A program made the translations under genes and the position numbers. Shown here piece by piece: positions 36,501 to 47,706 of a stretch of 64,000 bases of DNA (position 1 is the first letter of the stretch; each line of letters begins with the position of its first letter). The DNA is from Haloactinospora alba. Lineage in GTDB: Bacteria > Actinomycetota > Actinomycetes > Streptosporangiales > Streptosporangiaceae. The notes below the pieces were generated by a model. That model worked only from the letters and a program-made list of their open reading frames with translations. It did not search any database and was not told the origin of the DNA. Where the stretch lies: contig NZ_VFQC01000001.1 of NCBI RefSeq assembly GCF_006717075.1, positions 372,001 to 436,000 of the forward strand. Reading direction: 5' to 3'.

Positions 36501-36507
36501 GTTCGAT

Positions 36508-36536
36508 TTGGTGTTGTGGCGGTGGACCGCTAGAGT
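36508..36536 (+). promoter_or_regulatory. Promoter of initiator tRNA copy 1
   Basis: TTGGTG (36508-36513), 17-bp spacer, TAGAGT (36531-36536); the tRNA begins 14 nt after the -10. Confidence 0.75.
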
Positions 36537-36549
36537 TGGAGACAGCCGC

Positions 36550-36623
<74 letters not shown>

Positions 36624-36629
36624 CTGGGA

Positions 36630-36662
36630 GGGCCCCGGTGATTCGTCGCCGGGGCCCTTTTT
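36630..36662 (+). terminator. Terminator of initiator tRNA copy 1
   Basis: GGGCCCCGG pairs with CCGGGGCCC (36649-36657), followed by TTTTT. Confidence 0.9.
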
Positions 36663-36784
36663 CGTGTCCGGGCCGTCAGGTCAGCCGCAACGGTGCCGGG
36701 CCGAACCGGGCAACGCCACCGGCCCCGGTGCCACCGCTCCCACGGGGGCGGCGGACGCGGCCGCACGGGGCGGGGTTGTTCGAT

Positions 36785-36813
36785 TTGGTGTTGTGGCGGT
36801 GGACCGCTAGAGT
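36785..36813 (+). promoter_or_regulatory. Promoter of initiator tRNA copy 2
   Basis: The same TTGGTG-17-TAGAGT arrangement as copy 1, displaced by 277 bp. Confidence 0.75.
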
Positions 36814-36826
36814 TGGAGACAGCCGC

Positions 36827-36900
<74 letters not shown>

Positions 36901-36906
36901 CTGGGA

Positions 36907-36939
36907 GGGCCCCGGTGATTCGTCGCCGGGGCCCTTTTT
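36907..36939 (+). terminator. Terminator of initiator tRNA copy 2
   Basis: The same 9-bp stem and T5 as copy 1. On the minus strand it lies just after the hisN stop and may also end hisN transcripts. Confidence 0.9.
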
Positions 36940-36952
36940 CGTGTCCGGGCCG

Positions 36953-37759
36953 TCAGGTCAGCCGCAACGGCGTCGGTCCGCCGTTCAGCCAGGTGAGTGT
37001 CTGCTCGTGCAGCAGGCCGTTGGTGCACACCAGGCCACCCCCGTCCGAGAAGTCCCGGCCCCACAGGTCGGTGGCACGGCCCCCGGCCTCCTCCAGCAGG
37101 ATGGGGAACGGTGCCGCGTCCCACAGCGATAGCTCCGGTTCGGCCGCGATGTCCACCGCGCCCTCCGCGACCATCACGTGCGACCAGAAGTCGCCGTAGG
37201 CCCGCGCGCGCCATACCGACCGGGTGAGGTTCACGAACGACTCCAGCCGCCCCTGCTCCTCCCACTCGGAGAGCTCGGAGAACGACAGGGACGCGTCCAC
37301 AAGCTGGGAGACCCCCGAGACGTAGCACTGGGTCGCCTTGGTGAGGCTCCGGCCCGTCCAGGTGCCGCCGTCGCGGCTCGCCCACCAGCGGCGGGACAGG
37401 GCCGGAGCCGACACCAGCCCCACCACCGGCCGGTCGCCCTCCACCAGCGCGATCAGGGTGGCCCACACCGGGACCCCGCGCACGTAGTTCTTGGTGCCGT
37501 CGATCGGGTCGAGCACCCACGTTCGCGAGCTGCTGCCCGTCCGGCCGTACTCCTCGCCGACGACGGAGTCACGCGGCCGGGCGCGGGAGAGCACACTGCG
37601 CAGCGTCTCCTCCACGGTCCGGTCCGCTTCGGTCACCGGGGTCAGGTCTGGTTTGGTGTCGACCGCCAGGTCGAGGGAGCGGAAACGTTTGAGGGAGATG
37701 TCATCGGCCGCGTCAGCGAGGACGTGGGCGAGACGCAGATCATCGTCGAAGGAGGCCAT
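36953..37759 (-). CDS. hisN: Histidinol-phosphatase (inositol monophosphatase fold)
   Basis: A 268-residue Mg-dependent phosphatase. Metal-site motifs: EADRTVEE near 46, GEEYG near 70, DPIDGTKNYVRG near 84 and a late LWDAAPFPILLEEAGG. In actinobacteria this branch commonly dephosphorylates L-histidinol phosphate, the penultimate step of histidine synthesis; inositol monophosphatase activity is the alternative. ATG 37759 lies 8 nt after a minus-strand TAGCGT, with only a distant AAAGGA. It is divergent from a TetR gene. Its last codons are copied in the tRNA duplication. Confidence 0.85.
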   Translation of the reverse strand: MASFDDDLRLAHVLADAADDISLKRFRSLDLAVDTKPDLTPVTEADRTVEETLRSVLSRARPRDSVVGEEYGRTGSSSRTWVLDPIDGTKNYVRGVPVWATLIALVEGDRPVVGLVSAPALSRRWWASRDGGTWTGRSLTKATQCYVSGVSQLVDASLSFSELSEWEEQGRLESFVNLTRSVWRARAYGDFWSHVMVAEGAVDIAAEPELSLWDAAPFPILLEEAGGRATDLWGRDFSDGGGLVCTNGLLHEQTLTWLNGGPTPLRLT

Positions 37760-37849
37760 GGCGCGTAACGCTATCCTTTCGGAGCCCGGAACCAGGGGCG
37801 GCACCCTGTGGCAGCGGAGCCGTCGACAACCGCGTGTCAGTATGGACGC

Positions 37850-38443
37850 ATGAACCCCACCCGCGCGAACACTCCCAACGCTGCGGCGGAGTCCTCCGGG
37901 GTCCGCGAGCGGCTCCTCGACGCCGCCTACACCGAGGTGGTGGCCGGCAGGTGGCCACGCATGCGCATGGCCGACATCGCCGCGGAGGCGGGTGTGTCCC
38001 GCCAGACCCTGTACAACGCGTTCGGCACGAAAGAGGGGCTGTTGCAGGCGGTCGTCGTACGTGAGGCCGACGCCTTCCTCGACGGGGTCATGGAACTGCT
38101 CACCAACCACGCCGGCGACCCGGTGCAGGCGGTCAGCCAGGCCACCCACTGGACCCTGGCGTCCTCCCGCGAGAACCCGCTGCTGCGCGCCATCATCACG
38201 GGGGACGAGAAGCTGCTCCCGGTCCTCACCACGCGGGCGGAACCGCTGCACGTGGCGCTGGGGGAGCGGATAGCGGCCTTCCTGCGCCGGAACTGGCCCG
38301 AACTGGGCGAGCGAGCCGACGCGGTGGCCGAGGTGTCACTGCGGTTGACCCTGTCCTACGTCCTTCTGCCCACCGAGGCCGGGCAGGCCGCCGAGCGGGT
38401 CCGGTTCGCGGTGCACAGCATGTTCACCGCCGAGGCGGGGTAA
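37850..38443 (+). CDS. TetR-family transcriptional regulator
   Basis: A 197-residue repressor. The helix-turn-helix is MRMADIAAEAG then VSRQTLYNAFGTKEGL (about residues 39-66). The C-terminal helical domain ends near an aromatic-poor dimer helix; no ligand is evident. It lies divergent to hisN, so autoregulation and control of hisN are possible, but no palindrome is obvious in the 90-bp gap. ATG 37850 is used. Confidence 0.9.
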   Translation: MNPTRANTPNAAAESSGVRERLLDAAYTEVVAGRWPRMRMADIAAEAGVSRQTLYNAFGTKEGLLQAVVVREADAFLDGVMELLTNHAGDPVQAVSQATHWTLASSRENPLLRAIITGDEKLLPVLTTRAEPLHVALGERIAAFLRRNWPELGERADAVAEVSLRLTLSYVLLPTEAGQAAERVRFAVHSMFTAEAG

Positions 38444-38479
38444 CCGCCCCGTCGTCCGTGGATGTCAGCCCCCGGGGGC

Positions 38480-39469
38480 TCAGCCGCCGTCCTCCCCGGT
38501 GCGGCTGCCGAGCAGGCGCCGCAGCGAGGACACCCGGTCAGTGGCGAGGCGCCCCGCGGTGACACCGGCGTCCAGCTCGCAGCCGGGCGCCCCGGCGGTG
38601 TGCGGGCAACCGTCCGGGCAGATGAGGGCGGCCTCCTCCAGTTCGGGGAAGCCGGCGAGGACGTCGTCCGCGCTGACGTGGGCCAGACCGAAACTGCGCA
38701 CCCCCGGCGTGTCGATGAGCCACCCGTCGCCGAACGGGAACGCCACCGCCGAGGAGGACGTGTGCCGGCCCTGGCCGGTCACCGGGTTGACGTGCCCCAC
38801 CGTCCGCCGAGCGTGCGGGACGAGCTGGTTCACCAGCGTGGACTTGCCGACGCCGGAGGAGCCCACCATCACGCTCGTCCTCTCCCGCAGGCGGCTCCGC
38901 AGCCCGTCCAGGTCGCCGTCGGCGTGCGTCACCACCGTGTCGAGGTCCAGCCCGGCGTAGGTGCGCAGCAGCTCGTCGGGTGACGCCAGGTCGGATTTCG
39001 TCAGGCACAGCAGCACGGACAGCCCGGCGTCGTAGGCCGCGACGAGGCACCGGTCGACGAAACGCGGCTGGGGCGCCGGGTCGGACAGCGAGCACACGAT
39101 CACGAGCTGGTCGGCGTTGGCGACGATCACGCGCTCCACCGGGTCGGTGTCGTCAGCGGTGCGCCGCAGTACCGAGCCGCGTTCCTGTACCCGCACCACC
39201 CGGCCCAGCGTGTCGGGCTGCCCGGAGAGGTCACCCACCAGCGACACCCGGTCGCCGACGACGATGCTGCCCCGGCCGAGTTCGCGCGCTTTCACGGCCA
39301 CGACCTCGCGGCCCTCCACCAGGCAGGTGTAGCGTCCGCGGTCCACAGCGGTGACGAACCCCTGCTTGGCGTTCTCGTGCTTGGGGCGTACCCGGGTCCG
39401 GGGGCGCGAGCCGCCCCGCGCCCGTACCCGGACGTCGTTCTCGTCCAGCTGGCGTCCGCGTCGCGTCAC
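38480..39469 (-). CDS. rsgA: RsgA: ribosome small-subunit-dependent GTPase A
   Basis: Late 30S-subunit maturation GTPase. The 329 residues have an N-terminal OB fold (about 40-110), then a circularly permuted GTPase order with the TKSD motif before the P-loop [10 protein letters not shown] and then DTPG. The C-terminal zinc motif is C-x4-C-x-H-x6-C ([14 protein letters not shown]). The basic N-terminal 40 residues probably touch rRNA. GTG 39469 overlaps the aroA stop (GTGA), so it is coupled to aroA. Confidence 0.95.
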   Translation of the reverse strand: MTRRGRQLDENDVRVRARGGSRPRTRVRPKHENAKQGFVTAVDRGRYTCLVEGREVVAVKARELGRGSIVVGDRVSLVGDLSGQPDTLGRVVRVQERGSVLRRTADDTDPVERVIVANADQLVIVCSLSDPAPQPRFVDRCLVAAYDAGLSVLLCLTKSDLASPDELLRTYAGLDLDTVVTHADGDLDGLRSRLRERTSVMVGSSGVGKSTLVNQLVPHARRTVGHVNPVTGQGRHTSSSAVAFPFGDGWLIDTPGVRSFGLAHVSADDVLAGFPELEEAALICPDGCPHTAGAPGCELDAGVTAGRLATDRVSSLRRLLGSRTGEDGG

Positions 39470-40740
39470 CCTGTCACCTCGTCCCACAGCTCGGGGAATT
39501 CCGGAAACGTCTTGGCTGTCGTGGCAATGTTGTCCACCCGGATGCCGGGGACGGCGAGCCCGAGCAACGCGCCCGAGGTCGCCATCCGGTGGTCGTCGTA
39601 ACTGTGGAACACTCCGCCGTGCAGCGGCCGGGGCCGGATAAGCAGCCCGTCGGAGAGTTCCTCGGCGTGCCCGCCCAGGTTCGTGATCTCGTGTACCAGC
39701 GCCGCGAGACGGTCCGTCTCGTGCTGGCGCAGGTGGGCGATACCGGTGAGCCGGGACGGGGTGTCCGCCAACGCTGCGGTCGCCGCGATGGTGGGAGCGA
39801 GCTCCCCGACATCGTGCAGGTTGGCGGTGATACCCCGAACCTGCCCGGTGCCGCGTAGTGTCAATCCCTCACCGGACAGGCGGACGTCCGCCCCCATCCG
39901 GGTGAACAGCTCCCGCAGGGCGTCCCCCGGTTGGCTCGTGTGCCGCGGCCAGTCCCGGACCGTCATCCGGCCGCCGGTCACCAGCGCCGCCGCGAGGAAC
40001 GGGGCGGCGTTGGACAGGTCCGGTTCCACGTCGACACCGGTGACGTCGCCGCCGCCGGGGGCGACGCGCCACACGTTCGGACCCGCCGACTCCACCCGGG
40101 CGCCGGCGTCGCGCAGCATCCGCACGGTCATGTCCAGGTGCGGCCGGGAGGGAACCGTGTCCCCCGTGTGGCGGACCTCCACCCCGTGAGTGAACCGCGG
40201 CCCGCTGAGCAGCAGCGCGGAGATGAACTGCGACGAGCCGGACGCGTCCACCGCCACGGAACCGCCGGGCAGCGCGCCGCCGCCGTGGACCACCAGCGGG
40301 AGCGCGCCGCGACCGCCGTCGTCGATGTCGGCACCCAGGGCGCGCAGGGCGGTGAGCAGCTCGCCGACGGGCCGTTCCCGCGCCCGCGCGTCGCCGTCCA
40401 GCCGGACGTCGCCGGTCGCCAGTGCCGCCACGGGCGGAAGGAACCGCATCACCGTTCCCGCATTTCCGACGTCGACGACGGCGGGGCCGTGCGGCGCGGC
40501 GGGCGTGACCACCCAGTCCGCGCCGCTCTCGGTGATCCCGATACCGAGGCTGCGCAGCGCGCCCGCCATCAGGTCCGTGTCGCGGCTGCGCAGCGGGCGC
40601 CGCACGGTGCTGGGATTGGAGGACAGCGCCGCGAGTACGAGGGCGCGGTTCGTCATCGACTTCGACCCGGGCAGGCTGACGGTCGCCTCCACGGGGCCGG
40701 ACGCGACCGGCGCGGGCCACGTCGGGGCGGTATCGGACAT
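39466..40740 (-). CDS. aroA: AroA: 5-enolpyruvylshikimate-3-phosphate synthase
   Basis: Sixth step of the shikimate pathway, joining PEP and shikimate-3-phosphate. 424 residues, normal length. Seen: the N-terminal [15 protein letters not shown] with the lysine and arginine ligands, [12 protein letters not shown], and C-terminal [18 protein letters not shown] 40740 lies 6 nt after a minus-strand TAGCCT (40747-40752), suggesting leaderless translation. It is co-transcribed with rsgA. Confidence 0.95.
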   Translation of the reverse strand: MSDTAPTWPAPVASGPVEATVSLPGSKSMTNRALVLAALSSNPSTVRRPLRSRDTDLMAGALRSLGIGITESGADWVVTPAAPHGPAVVDVGNAGTVMRFLPPVAALATGDVRLDGDARARERPVGELLTALRALGADIDDGGRGALPLVVHGGGALPGGSVAVDASGSSQFISALLLSGPRFTHGVEVRHTGDTVPSRPHLDMTVRMLRDAGARVESAGPNVWRVAPGGGDVTGVDVEPDLSNAAPFLAAALVTGGRMTVRDWPRHTSQPGDALRELFTRMGADVRLSGEGLTLRGTGQVRGITANLHDVGELAPTIAATAALADTPSRLTGIAHLRQHETDRLAALVHEITNLGGHAEELSDGLLIRPRPLHGGVFHSYDDHRMATSGALLGLAVPGIRVDNIATTAKTFPEFPELWDEVTG

Positions 40741-40841
40741 GGTTCCAGGCTAGCGACCGTCGGGGCGGTTCCGGCCAGGTCCGTGTCGGGGCCGCGTGCG
40801 AGTCTGGGCGGGACAGAACCGCTGTGACGATTGGGGAAACG

Positions 40842-41318
40842 GTGGCGGACAAGTCACACAACTACGAGGTGCGCGTGACCTGGACCGGGAACACGGGGTC
40901 GGGGACACTGAGCTATCGGGGATTCGACCGCTCGCACGACATCACCTACGAGGGCAGACCGACGTTGCGCGGCTCGGCGGACGTGGCTTTCCGGGGCGAC
41001 GCCGACCGGTGGAACCCGGAGGGATTCCTGCTGTCCGCCCTCAGCGAGTGCCACATGCTGTCGTACCTGGCGCTGTGCCCGGCCGCCGGGGTGGACGTCG
41101 CGGCCTACACGGACACGGCCAGCGGCACCATGGTCACCCACGCCGACGGCGGGGGCGAGTTCACCGGGGTCGTGCTGCGGCCGGTGGTGACGGTCGCCGA
41201 GGAGGGCATGGCGGCCACCGCGCAGGAGCTGCACGCCAAAGCCGGTGAGAAGTGCTTCATCGCCCGCTCGGTCAACTTCCCGGTGCGCCACGAACCCACG
41301 GTCCACGTGGCCGGGTAG
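40842..41318 (+). CDS. OsmC/Ohr-family protein
   Basis: A 158-residue thiol peroxidase-fold protein, cytoplasmic, likely acting on organic hydroperoxides. Conserved cysteines appear in SECHMLSYL and EKCFIARS, the family pair. GTG 40842 is chosen because GGGGAAA lies 5 nt before it; GTG 40824 is an alternative. It is convergent with the small membrane protein gene. Confidence 0.88.
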   Translation: MADKSHNYEVRVTWTGNTGSGTLSYRGFDRSHDITYEGRPTLRGSADVAFRGDADRWNPEGFLLSALSECHMLSYLALCPAAGVDVAAYTDTASGTMVTHADGGGEFTGVVLRPVVTVAEEGMAATAQELHAKAGEKCFIARSVNFPVRHEPTVHVAG

Positions 41319-41347
41319 GGCGGCTCCGCGGCACCGGAGATTCGGAG

Positions 41348-41731
41348 TCAGTCCCCTCCGCCACCGTCACCGTCGCCCGACCCGCCTCCCGGGCCGCTGG
41401 GGGGACCGTTGGTGGTGGAGCCGTCCCCGCCGGTGCGGCGGCGGGAGCTGCCGGGATGGCGGTCGGCGTGCCGGCCGTCCCCCCGGACCGAGAGCACGGT
41501 GAGGACGAGCACGGCGCTGATCCCCGTCAGGAGCAGGACGAGGCCCGTATCGCCGGAGTCGAACCGGCCGGGCCCGGGGGCGCGACCTTCCGGGGAGGTC
41601 TCCGCCGTTCGTTGCTCCCACCCCTCGGGAGAGGGCGGTGGGTCCGAAGCGGCGGCGACGGCGGGCGAGCCCAGGACGGCCACCAGGACGAGGGTCCCGG
41701 TGGCGGCGAGAACGCGGAACGGTAGCGGCAT
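41348..41731 (-). CDS. Small secreted/membrane protein after DUF2207 gene
   Basis: A 127-residue protein. A signal-peptide-like N terminus (about 1-27, ending AVAAA) is followed by a Pro/Glu-rich linker, a hydrophobic helix near 63-80 and a basic then Gly/Asp-rich tail. It starts 40 bp after the DUF2207 stop and both ends are Gly-rich, so the two may be partners in an operon. No family is known. ATG 41731 has only a weak GGA upstream. Confidence 0.5.
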   Translation of the reverse strand: MPLPFRVLAATGTLVLVAVLGSPAVAAASDPPPSPEGWEQRTAETSPEGRAPGPGRFDSGDTGLVLLLTGISAVLVLTVLSVRGDGRHADRHPGSSRRRTGGDGSTTNGPPSGPGGGSGDGDGGGGD

Positions 41732-41771
41732 GGCGGTTCCAGGGGGCGGGGCCGGTTCGGGGGCGTCGTCG

Positions 41772-42755
41772 TCAACCACCGCCCCCGCCACCTCCACCAC
41801 CTCCTCCGGCGCCACCTCCGCCGCCTCCGCTTCCTCCGCCTCCGGTGCCGCCGCCACCTCCGGCGGCACCACCGATGCCTCCCCCGAACCGGCCCCGGGA
41901 GCCGCCGCTGCGGCTGTTGACCCCGAGCACCAGGATGAGTATGAAGGCCGCGGGCACGGCGGACACCACGAACAACGGAAACACGATCTCGGGGAGGATC
42001 CCGGGATTGCCGGAGGAGCCGTGGGAACTGTCCGTCGCCGCAGCCGGACTCGGCACGGCCACGGACGGGGGAAGGTCCACGTCCACGCTGAACGCCTCGC
42101 CCGGCGGAATACGACCGGCGTCGAACGAGGCGGTGGAACCCGATACCCGGGAACCGGAGCAGGATTCCCGGGAACCGGGTGCGCCCGCGTAGCACGTGGC
42201 CGAGGCGATGTCGCCGGGCGCGTCGATCCTGGCGCGCGCCGACTCGATCGGGATCTCCCAACCGGACCCCACGATGTCCTGGAACAGCCGGGGCCGTCCC
42301 GCCGCGCCCTCGACGACCAGTGACGTGTACTCGTAACGCACCACGAACGTCCTCGTTCCGGTGAGGGGCTCCCCGCCGTCGCCGAACGTGATCCGCCTGT
42401 CGGCCGCGTAGTCGTCCACGCTGACCTCGTCCAGCCCGTCCGCGTCGGTGACCTCGACGTTCTCCAGACCGAGGGAGCGGCGCTCCCCGCCGTCGATGCT
42501 GCCGCTGTGCGGGATGGTGCGCGTGGCCTCGCCGTCGTTGTCGGGACCGAAGACGTAGGTGAGGGACTCCCGGACGTGGGTCTCACCGTCCCTGTCCACT
42601 TCCACCCGGGCGTCGAACCGGGAGATGACGGTGCCGTCACTGTCGGCAGCGGCCGACGGCGCGCCGAGTGCCGTCGCCGCCAACGCCGCCAGAACGGCCG
42701 GGACGGCTGTCCGGAGCCGTCGCGCTGTCGGGGGATGCGGGATGGAGGGAGACAT
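41772..42755 (-). CDS. DUF2207-family membrane protein, short form
   Basis: 327 residues. A signal peptide (about 1-36, AAADS) leads to a DUF2207 beta-rich extracellular domain (about 40-235: SRFDARVEVDRDGE, RTFVVRYEYTSLV). A single membrane helix (about 262-282) and a run of glycines then end the protein. Typical DUF2207 proteins continue with a second hydrophobic region and a longer cytoplasmic part before their Gly-rich tail; here that is missing. ATG 42755 follows GGAGG. Confidence 0.82.
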   Translation of the reverse strand: MSPSIPHPPTARRLRTAVPAVLAALAATALGAPSAAADSDGTVISRFDARVEVDRDGETHVRESLTYVFGPDNDGEATRTIPHSGSIDGGERRSLGLENVEVTDADGLDEVSVDDYAADRRITFGDGGEPLTGTRTFVVRYEYTSLVVEGAAGRPRLFQDIVGSGWEIPIESARARIDAPGDIASATCYAGAPGSRESCSGSRVSGSTASFDAGRIPPGEAFSVDVDLPPSVAVPSPAAATDSSHGSSGNPGILPEIVFPLFVVSAVPAAFILILVLGVNSRSGGSRGRFGGGIGGAAGGGGGTGGGGSGGGGGGAGGGGGGGGGGG

Positions 42756-42811
42756 GACGGGGAGTGTGCCCGCCCCGCACCGGGCCAACCCGTCCGGGGC
42801 GCTTCCGCAAC

Positions 42812-42829
42812 GTGGCCGGAACCGGCCAC
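42812..42829. repeat. Recurrent intergenic palindrome, copy D (variant centre)
   Basis: gtggccggaaccggccac: the same arms as the other copies but with AA in place of the central AT. It lies between the DUF2207 and metallo-beta-lactamase genes. Confidence 0.5.
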
Positions 42830-42838
42830 AGGGGACGG

Positions 42839-43549
42839 TCAGCCGTCCACCCCCTCTGCCTCCGCCAGGGCCGTGGCGAGCGCCGCCGCGCCGCCGCCCA
42901 CCGCCGGCTTGCCGTGGCCGAAGCACACGGTGTCCGCGTCGAGCTCGCTGAGGCGGCGCAGCGACCGGACGGCGCGGTCCCGGTCGACGTTGAACACGCC
43001 GAGTATGGTCCTCCCCTCGTACTCGGCCACGGCGTCGCCGGTGAAGAGCACACGCGGACCGGGGAGGTGGAGGGCGACGCTGCCGTCGGTGTGTCCCGGG
43101 ACGGAGACCACCCGCGCCCCGCCGGCGACGTCGAGGACGTCGCCGTCCTCCAGCTCGCGGTCCACCCGAGACGGTGGGGCGGGCGGGAGGGGAGGAGTGT
43201 GCACGGCGTCCCAGATCGGGCGTTCCCAGTCGGCGAGTACCGGCGGCGGCAGCTCCTCCGCACCGCGGACCGCGGGAGCGTCGCACCGGTGCGCGCAGAC
43301 CGGTGCGCCGGTCCACTCCGCGAGTTCGGCCGCGGAACCGGTGTGGTCCTCGTGGGCGTGGGTGAGCACGATACGGCGCACGTCCCGGGGACGGGCTCCC
43401 AGATCCCGGACGGCGTCGGCGATGGCGGGGGCGGAACCGGCGGTACCGGTGTCGATGACGGTGACGCCCTCGGAGTCGTGCCAGAGGTAGGCCTGGCCGA
43501 CGTCGAAGGCGAGCATGCGCAGGTGGTCGCGGACGTGAACGTTCTCCAT
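42839..43549 (-). CDS. Metallo-beta-lactamase-fold hydrolase
   Basis: A 236-residue MBL-fold protein. THAHEDHTG gives the HxHxDH zinc motif near residue 63; further ligands are in VPGHTDGS, FTGDAV and the final CFGHGKP. General hydrolase such as a thioesterase, lactonase or glyoxalase II; not classifiable further. ATG 43549 lies 7 nt after minus-strand TACCGT (43557-43562), a leaderless pattern, divergent from the SRAP gene. Confidence 0.9.
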   Translation of the reverse strand: MENVHVRDHLRMLAFDVGQAYLWHDSEGVTVIDTGTAGSAPAIADAVRDLGARPRDVRRIVLTHAHEDHTGSAAELAEWTGAPVCAHRCDAPAVRGAEELPPPVLADWERPIWDAVHTPPLPPAPPSRVDRELEDGDVLDVAGGARVVSVPGHTDGSVALHLPGPRVLFTGDAVAEYEGRTILGVFNVDRDRAVRSLRRLSELDADTVCFGHGKPAVGGGAAALATALAEAEGVDG

Positions 43550-43670
43550 ACCGGGAACGGTAGGCGCGGGGGCCGGCACAGAGGAGCGCGGTACGCGCGT
43601 GGTGAATCCGCTCCGGGCGTAACGGTCCGGTGGCTCCCGCGTTGTCACCGGTCGCGGCTAGGCTGTTGCC

Positions 43671-44519
43671 ATGTGCGGACGGTACGCGCAGACGCGCAGT
43701 CGGAACCAGCTCCAGCTCGCTTTCGGGTTGCCCGAGACCGTCGAACCGGACGACCGGGACCCCAGTGCCTGGCCGCCGTGGGAGGAACCGCAGCCCGACT
43801 ACAACATCGCGCCCGGCAGGACCGTTCCCGCGGTACTCGGCCCGCCGCCCGGCGGCACCGGGGAGGGAGGGGCGGGACCGCGGAGCCTGGCCTCCCTGCG
43901 GTGGGGACTCGTGCCCTCGTGGGCCAAGGACCGCAACCTCGGCTACAAGATGATCAACGCCCGGAGCGAGACCGTCGCGGAGAAGCCCGCCTACCGTACG
44001 GCGTTCGCCCGGCGGCGTTGCCTGCTGCCGGCCGACGCCTACTACGAGTGGCAGCTGGTGCCCTCCGCCCGCTCCGCGGAACCCGGGACCTCACCGAGCA
44101 CCGACCCCGAGCACAAGCCCCGCAAGGCCCGTTCCGGGAAACGCCCCTACGCCATCGGGTACGCGGACGACTCCCCGCTGGCCCTGGCGGGGCTGTTCGA
44201 ACGCTGGCGCGACCCGGAGAGGCCGGAGGACGACCCCCACGCGTGGCTGTGGAGTTGCACCGTGGTCACCACCGAGGCCGCGCCGGAGCTGGCCCACATC
44301 CACGACCGGATGCCGGTGGTGGTGCCGCCTGACCGGTGGAGCACCTGGCTGGACCCCGCGGCACAGCGCGACAGCCTGTTGGGGGTACTGGAATCGACTC
44401 CGGTGGGCGAGCTGCGTACCCGCCAGGTGTCCACCTCCGTGAACAGTGTCCGCAACAACGGTCCCGAGCTGCTGCAGCCCCTCGGCTCCGGCGACGGGGG
44501 CGACGGAACGCTGTTTTGA
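43671..44519 (+). CDS. SRAP-domain protein (HMCES/YedK family)
   Basis: Covalently caps abasic sites in single-stranded DNA. The 282 residues begin Met-Cys-Gly-Arg-Tyr, exposing catalytic Cys2 after methionine removal. The family segments are DYNIAPGRT, RWGLVPSWAKD, INARSETV and HDRMPVV with the conserved His. It has a Pro/Gly-rich insertion near residues 55-75. ATG 43671 lies 6 nt after TAGGCT (43659-43664), so it is leaderless. It is near aroA and rsgA as in M. tuberculosis (Rv3226c-3228, recollection). Confidence 0.95.
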   Translation: MCGRYAQTRSRNQLQLAFGLPETVEPDDRDPSAWPPWEEPQPDYNIAPGRTVPAVLGPPPGGTGEGGAGPRSLASLRWGLVPSWAKDRNLGYKMINARSETVAEKPAYRTAFARRRCLLPADAYYEWQLVPSARSAEPGTSPSTDPEHKPRKARSGKRPYAIGYADDSPLALAGLFERWRDPERPEDDPHAWLWSCTVVTTEAAPELAHIHDRMPVVVPPDRWSTWLDPAAQRDSLLGVLESTPVGELRTRQVSTSVNSVRNNGPELLQPLGSGDGGDGTLF

Positions 44520-44557
44520 ACGGGGTGTGGGGGTGGCCTGGGACCGCCCCGCCCGGT

Positions 44558-44563
44558 TAAGGT
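44558..44563 (+). promoter_or_regulatory. Candidate -10 of thiC riboswitch transcript
   Basis: TAAGGT, about 80 nt before the riboswitch core. No good -35 was found, so this is tentative. Confidence 0.35.
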
Positions 44564-44639
44564 AGCCGCGGTCCTGACGATCCGCCCCACGGGCGGAGCG
44601 CACCGCCGCCGGGCGGTGCGCGGACACGACACACAACCA

Positions 44640-46413
<1,774 letters not shown>

Positions 46414-46427
46414 CCGCCGGTGTTCTG

Positions 46428-46459
46428 GTCCCGGCCGCGTTCCCGGACGCGGCCGGGAC
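46428..46459. terminator. Bidirectional hairpin after thiC
   Basis: A perfect 13-bp stem (46428-46440 with 46447-46459) and a 6-nt loop, between convergent thiC and the methyltransferase gene. No T-run follows. Confidence 0.65.
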
Positions 46460-46462
46460 GGG

Positions 46463-47329
46463 TCACGGCCGCGCCGGCTTGCGGGCGCTGGCGAGCAGGT
46501 GCACGCCGACGTAGTCGTCGGACTCGGTGGCTTTCAGCTCCATCTCGACCAGGTCGCCCAACGCGCGCGGGTCGTCGGCGAGCAGGGTGTCCACTGTGGA
46601 GGCGGAGAGGACCGTTCGGGGTTTGACCCATTCCGGTTCCAGCCCGGCGCCGGTCAGCAGCTCGGTGAGCTGCTCCGCGGTGAAGCACCGGGTGATGGAG
46701 CCGTCCGGCCACGGGACGAGGAGGACGTCCGCGTCGGGCGCGTGGCTGAGCTGGGGCCAGTAGTCCTGTTCGGCCAGGAGCGCCATGCCCAGCACGACGG
46801 AGTCCACGCACAGCAGTGTCCGGCCGCCGGGTCGCAGTACCCGCGCGATCTCGCTGAGCGAGGCTTCGGTCGCCAGGTGCTGGGACAGCACCCTGTTGTC
46901 GGAGACGACCCCGTCGAAGGTGTCGTCGGCGAGGGCGGAGAGGAACGTGGTGTCGCCCACGACGGAGCGGACCTCTCCGGTGCTCTCCTGGCGGGGGGCG
47001 GGGGCGTGGCCGTTGACGAGCGGGAGTGAGCGGCGCGGGGCCATGTCCGCGGAGGGAAGCAGGGTGACCACGTTGTGTCCGGCCGCCGCTGCGCGTGGTG
47101 CGCCGCGGAACTCCGGGCTGGAGAGGTCCAACAGGCGACTGGGCCGGTGCGGGAGCCACTGGGAGAGCTGCGCACCGGCGACGGCCCAGTAGAAGCGCCA
47201 GTACCCGGACAGCGATTCCATCGTGGCGAAGTGCGCCGCGGGGGAGCGTGCGGGGCGCTGGTCCACGGGAGTCTCGGTGGGCGTCCAGGGCTCGGACTCG
47301 TGGCCCGCCCAACTGGCGGACGGTTGCAC
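46463..47329 (-). CDS. SAM-dependent methyltransferase-like protein
   Basis: 288 residues. A type 11-like core shows VVSDNRVLSQHL and EIARVLRPGGRTLLCVDSVV in the C-terminal part; a typical glycine-rich motif I is not obvious, although LLDLSSPEFRG near residue 65 may be its position. The binding site may therefore be altered. GTG 47329 follows GGAG by 5 nt and is preferred to a GTG six codons upstream. Unknown substrate. Confidence 0.7.
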   Translation of the reverse strand: MQPSASWAGHESEPWTPTETPVDQRPARSPAAHFATMESLSGYWRFYWAVAGAQLSQWLPHRPSRLLDLSSPEFRGAPRAAAAGHNVVTLLPSADMAPRRSLPLVNGHAPAPRQESTGEVRSVVGDTTFLSALADDTFDGVVSDNRVLSQHLATEASLSEIARVLRPGGRTLLCVDSVVLGMALLAEQDYWPQLSHAPDADVLLVPWPDGSITRCFTAEQLTELLTGAGLEPEWVKPRTVLSASTVDTLLADDPRALGDLVEMELKATESDDYVGVHLLASARKPARP

Positions 47330-47447
47330 GTACGCTCCTTTCTCCACGTCTCACACGCGGTACTACCCGTATGCGACAGCAGAACATCCCTTCAGCGGCG
47401 AAAAGTCAATGCTCTCGCGGGTGGGAGCGAGGTTCAAGGGCGGTTGT

Positions 47448-47473
47448 GGAATCAGGCGGGGACCCCGGTTGTT
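47448..47473 (+). promoter_or_regulatory. SigR-type autoregulatory promoter
   Basis: GGAAT (47448-47452), 18-bp spacer, GTT (47471-47473) matches the SigR/SigH consensus GGGAAT-N18/19-GTT. It lies about 100 bp before ATG 47569 and about 230 bp before the short-form start. Confidence 0.75.
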
Positions 47474-47706
47474 AACACCGGCATCAGTGGCCTGCCCGCG
47501 CCCGGACCGGACGCGCGCAGGGGAACGAGCACGCCGCGCGCCGCGGAAAGAGGGGTAGAGACGCATCGATGCCTGCCACCGGTTGCTTGCTTGAGGAACG
47601 CCCGGACGCCTCCCCGCCGGGTGTCAGTGTGCAGTCCGCCCGTGCGGGGTCGTATCGTGAGGCTACGGTGGCCCCACGGGAGACCAGCACAAGGAGGCAG
47701 GCGGGC

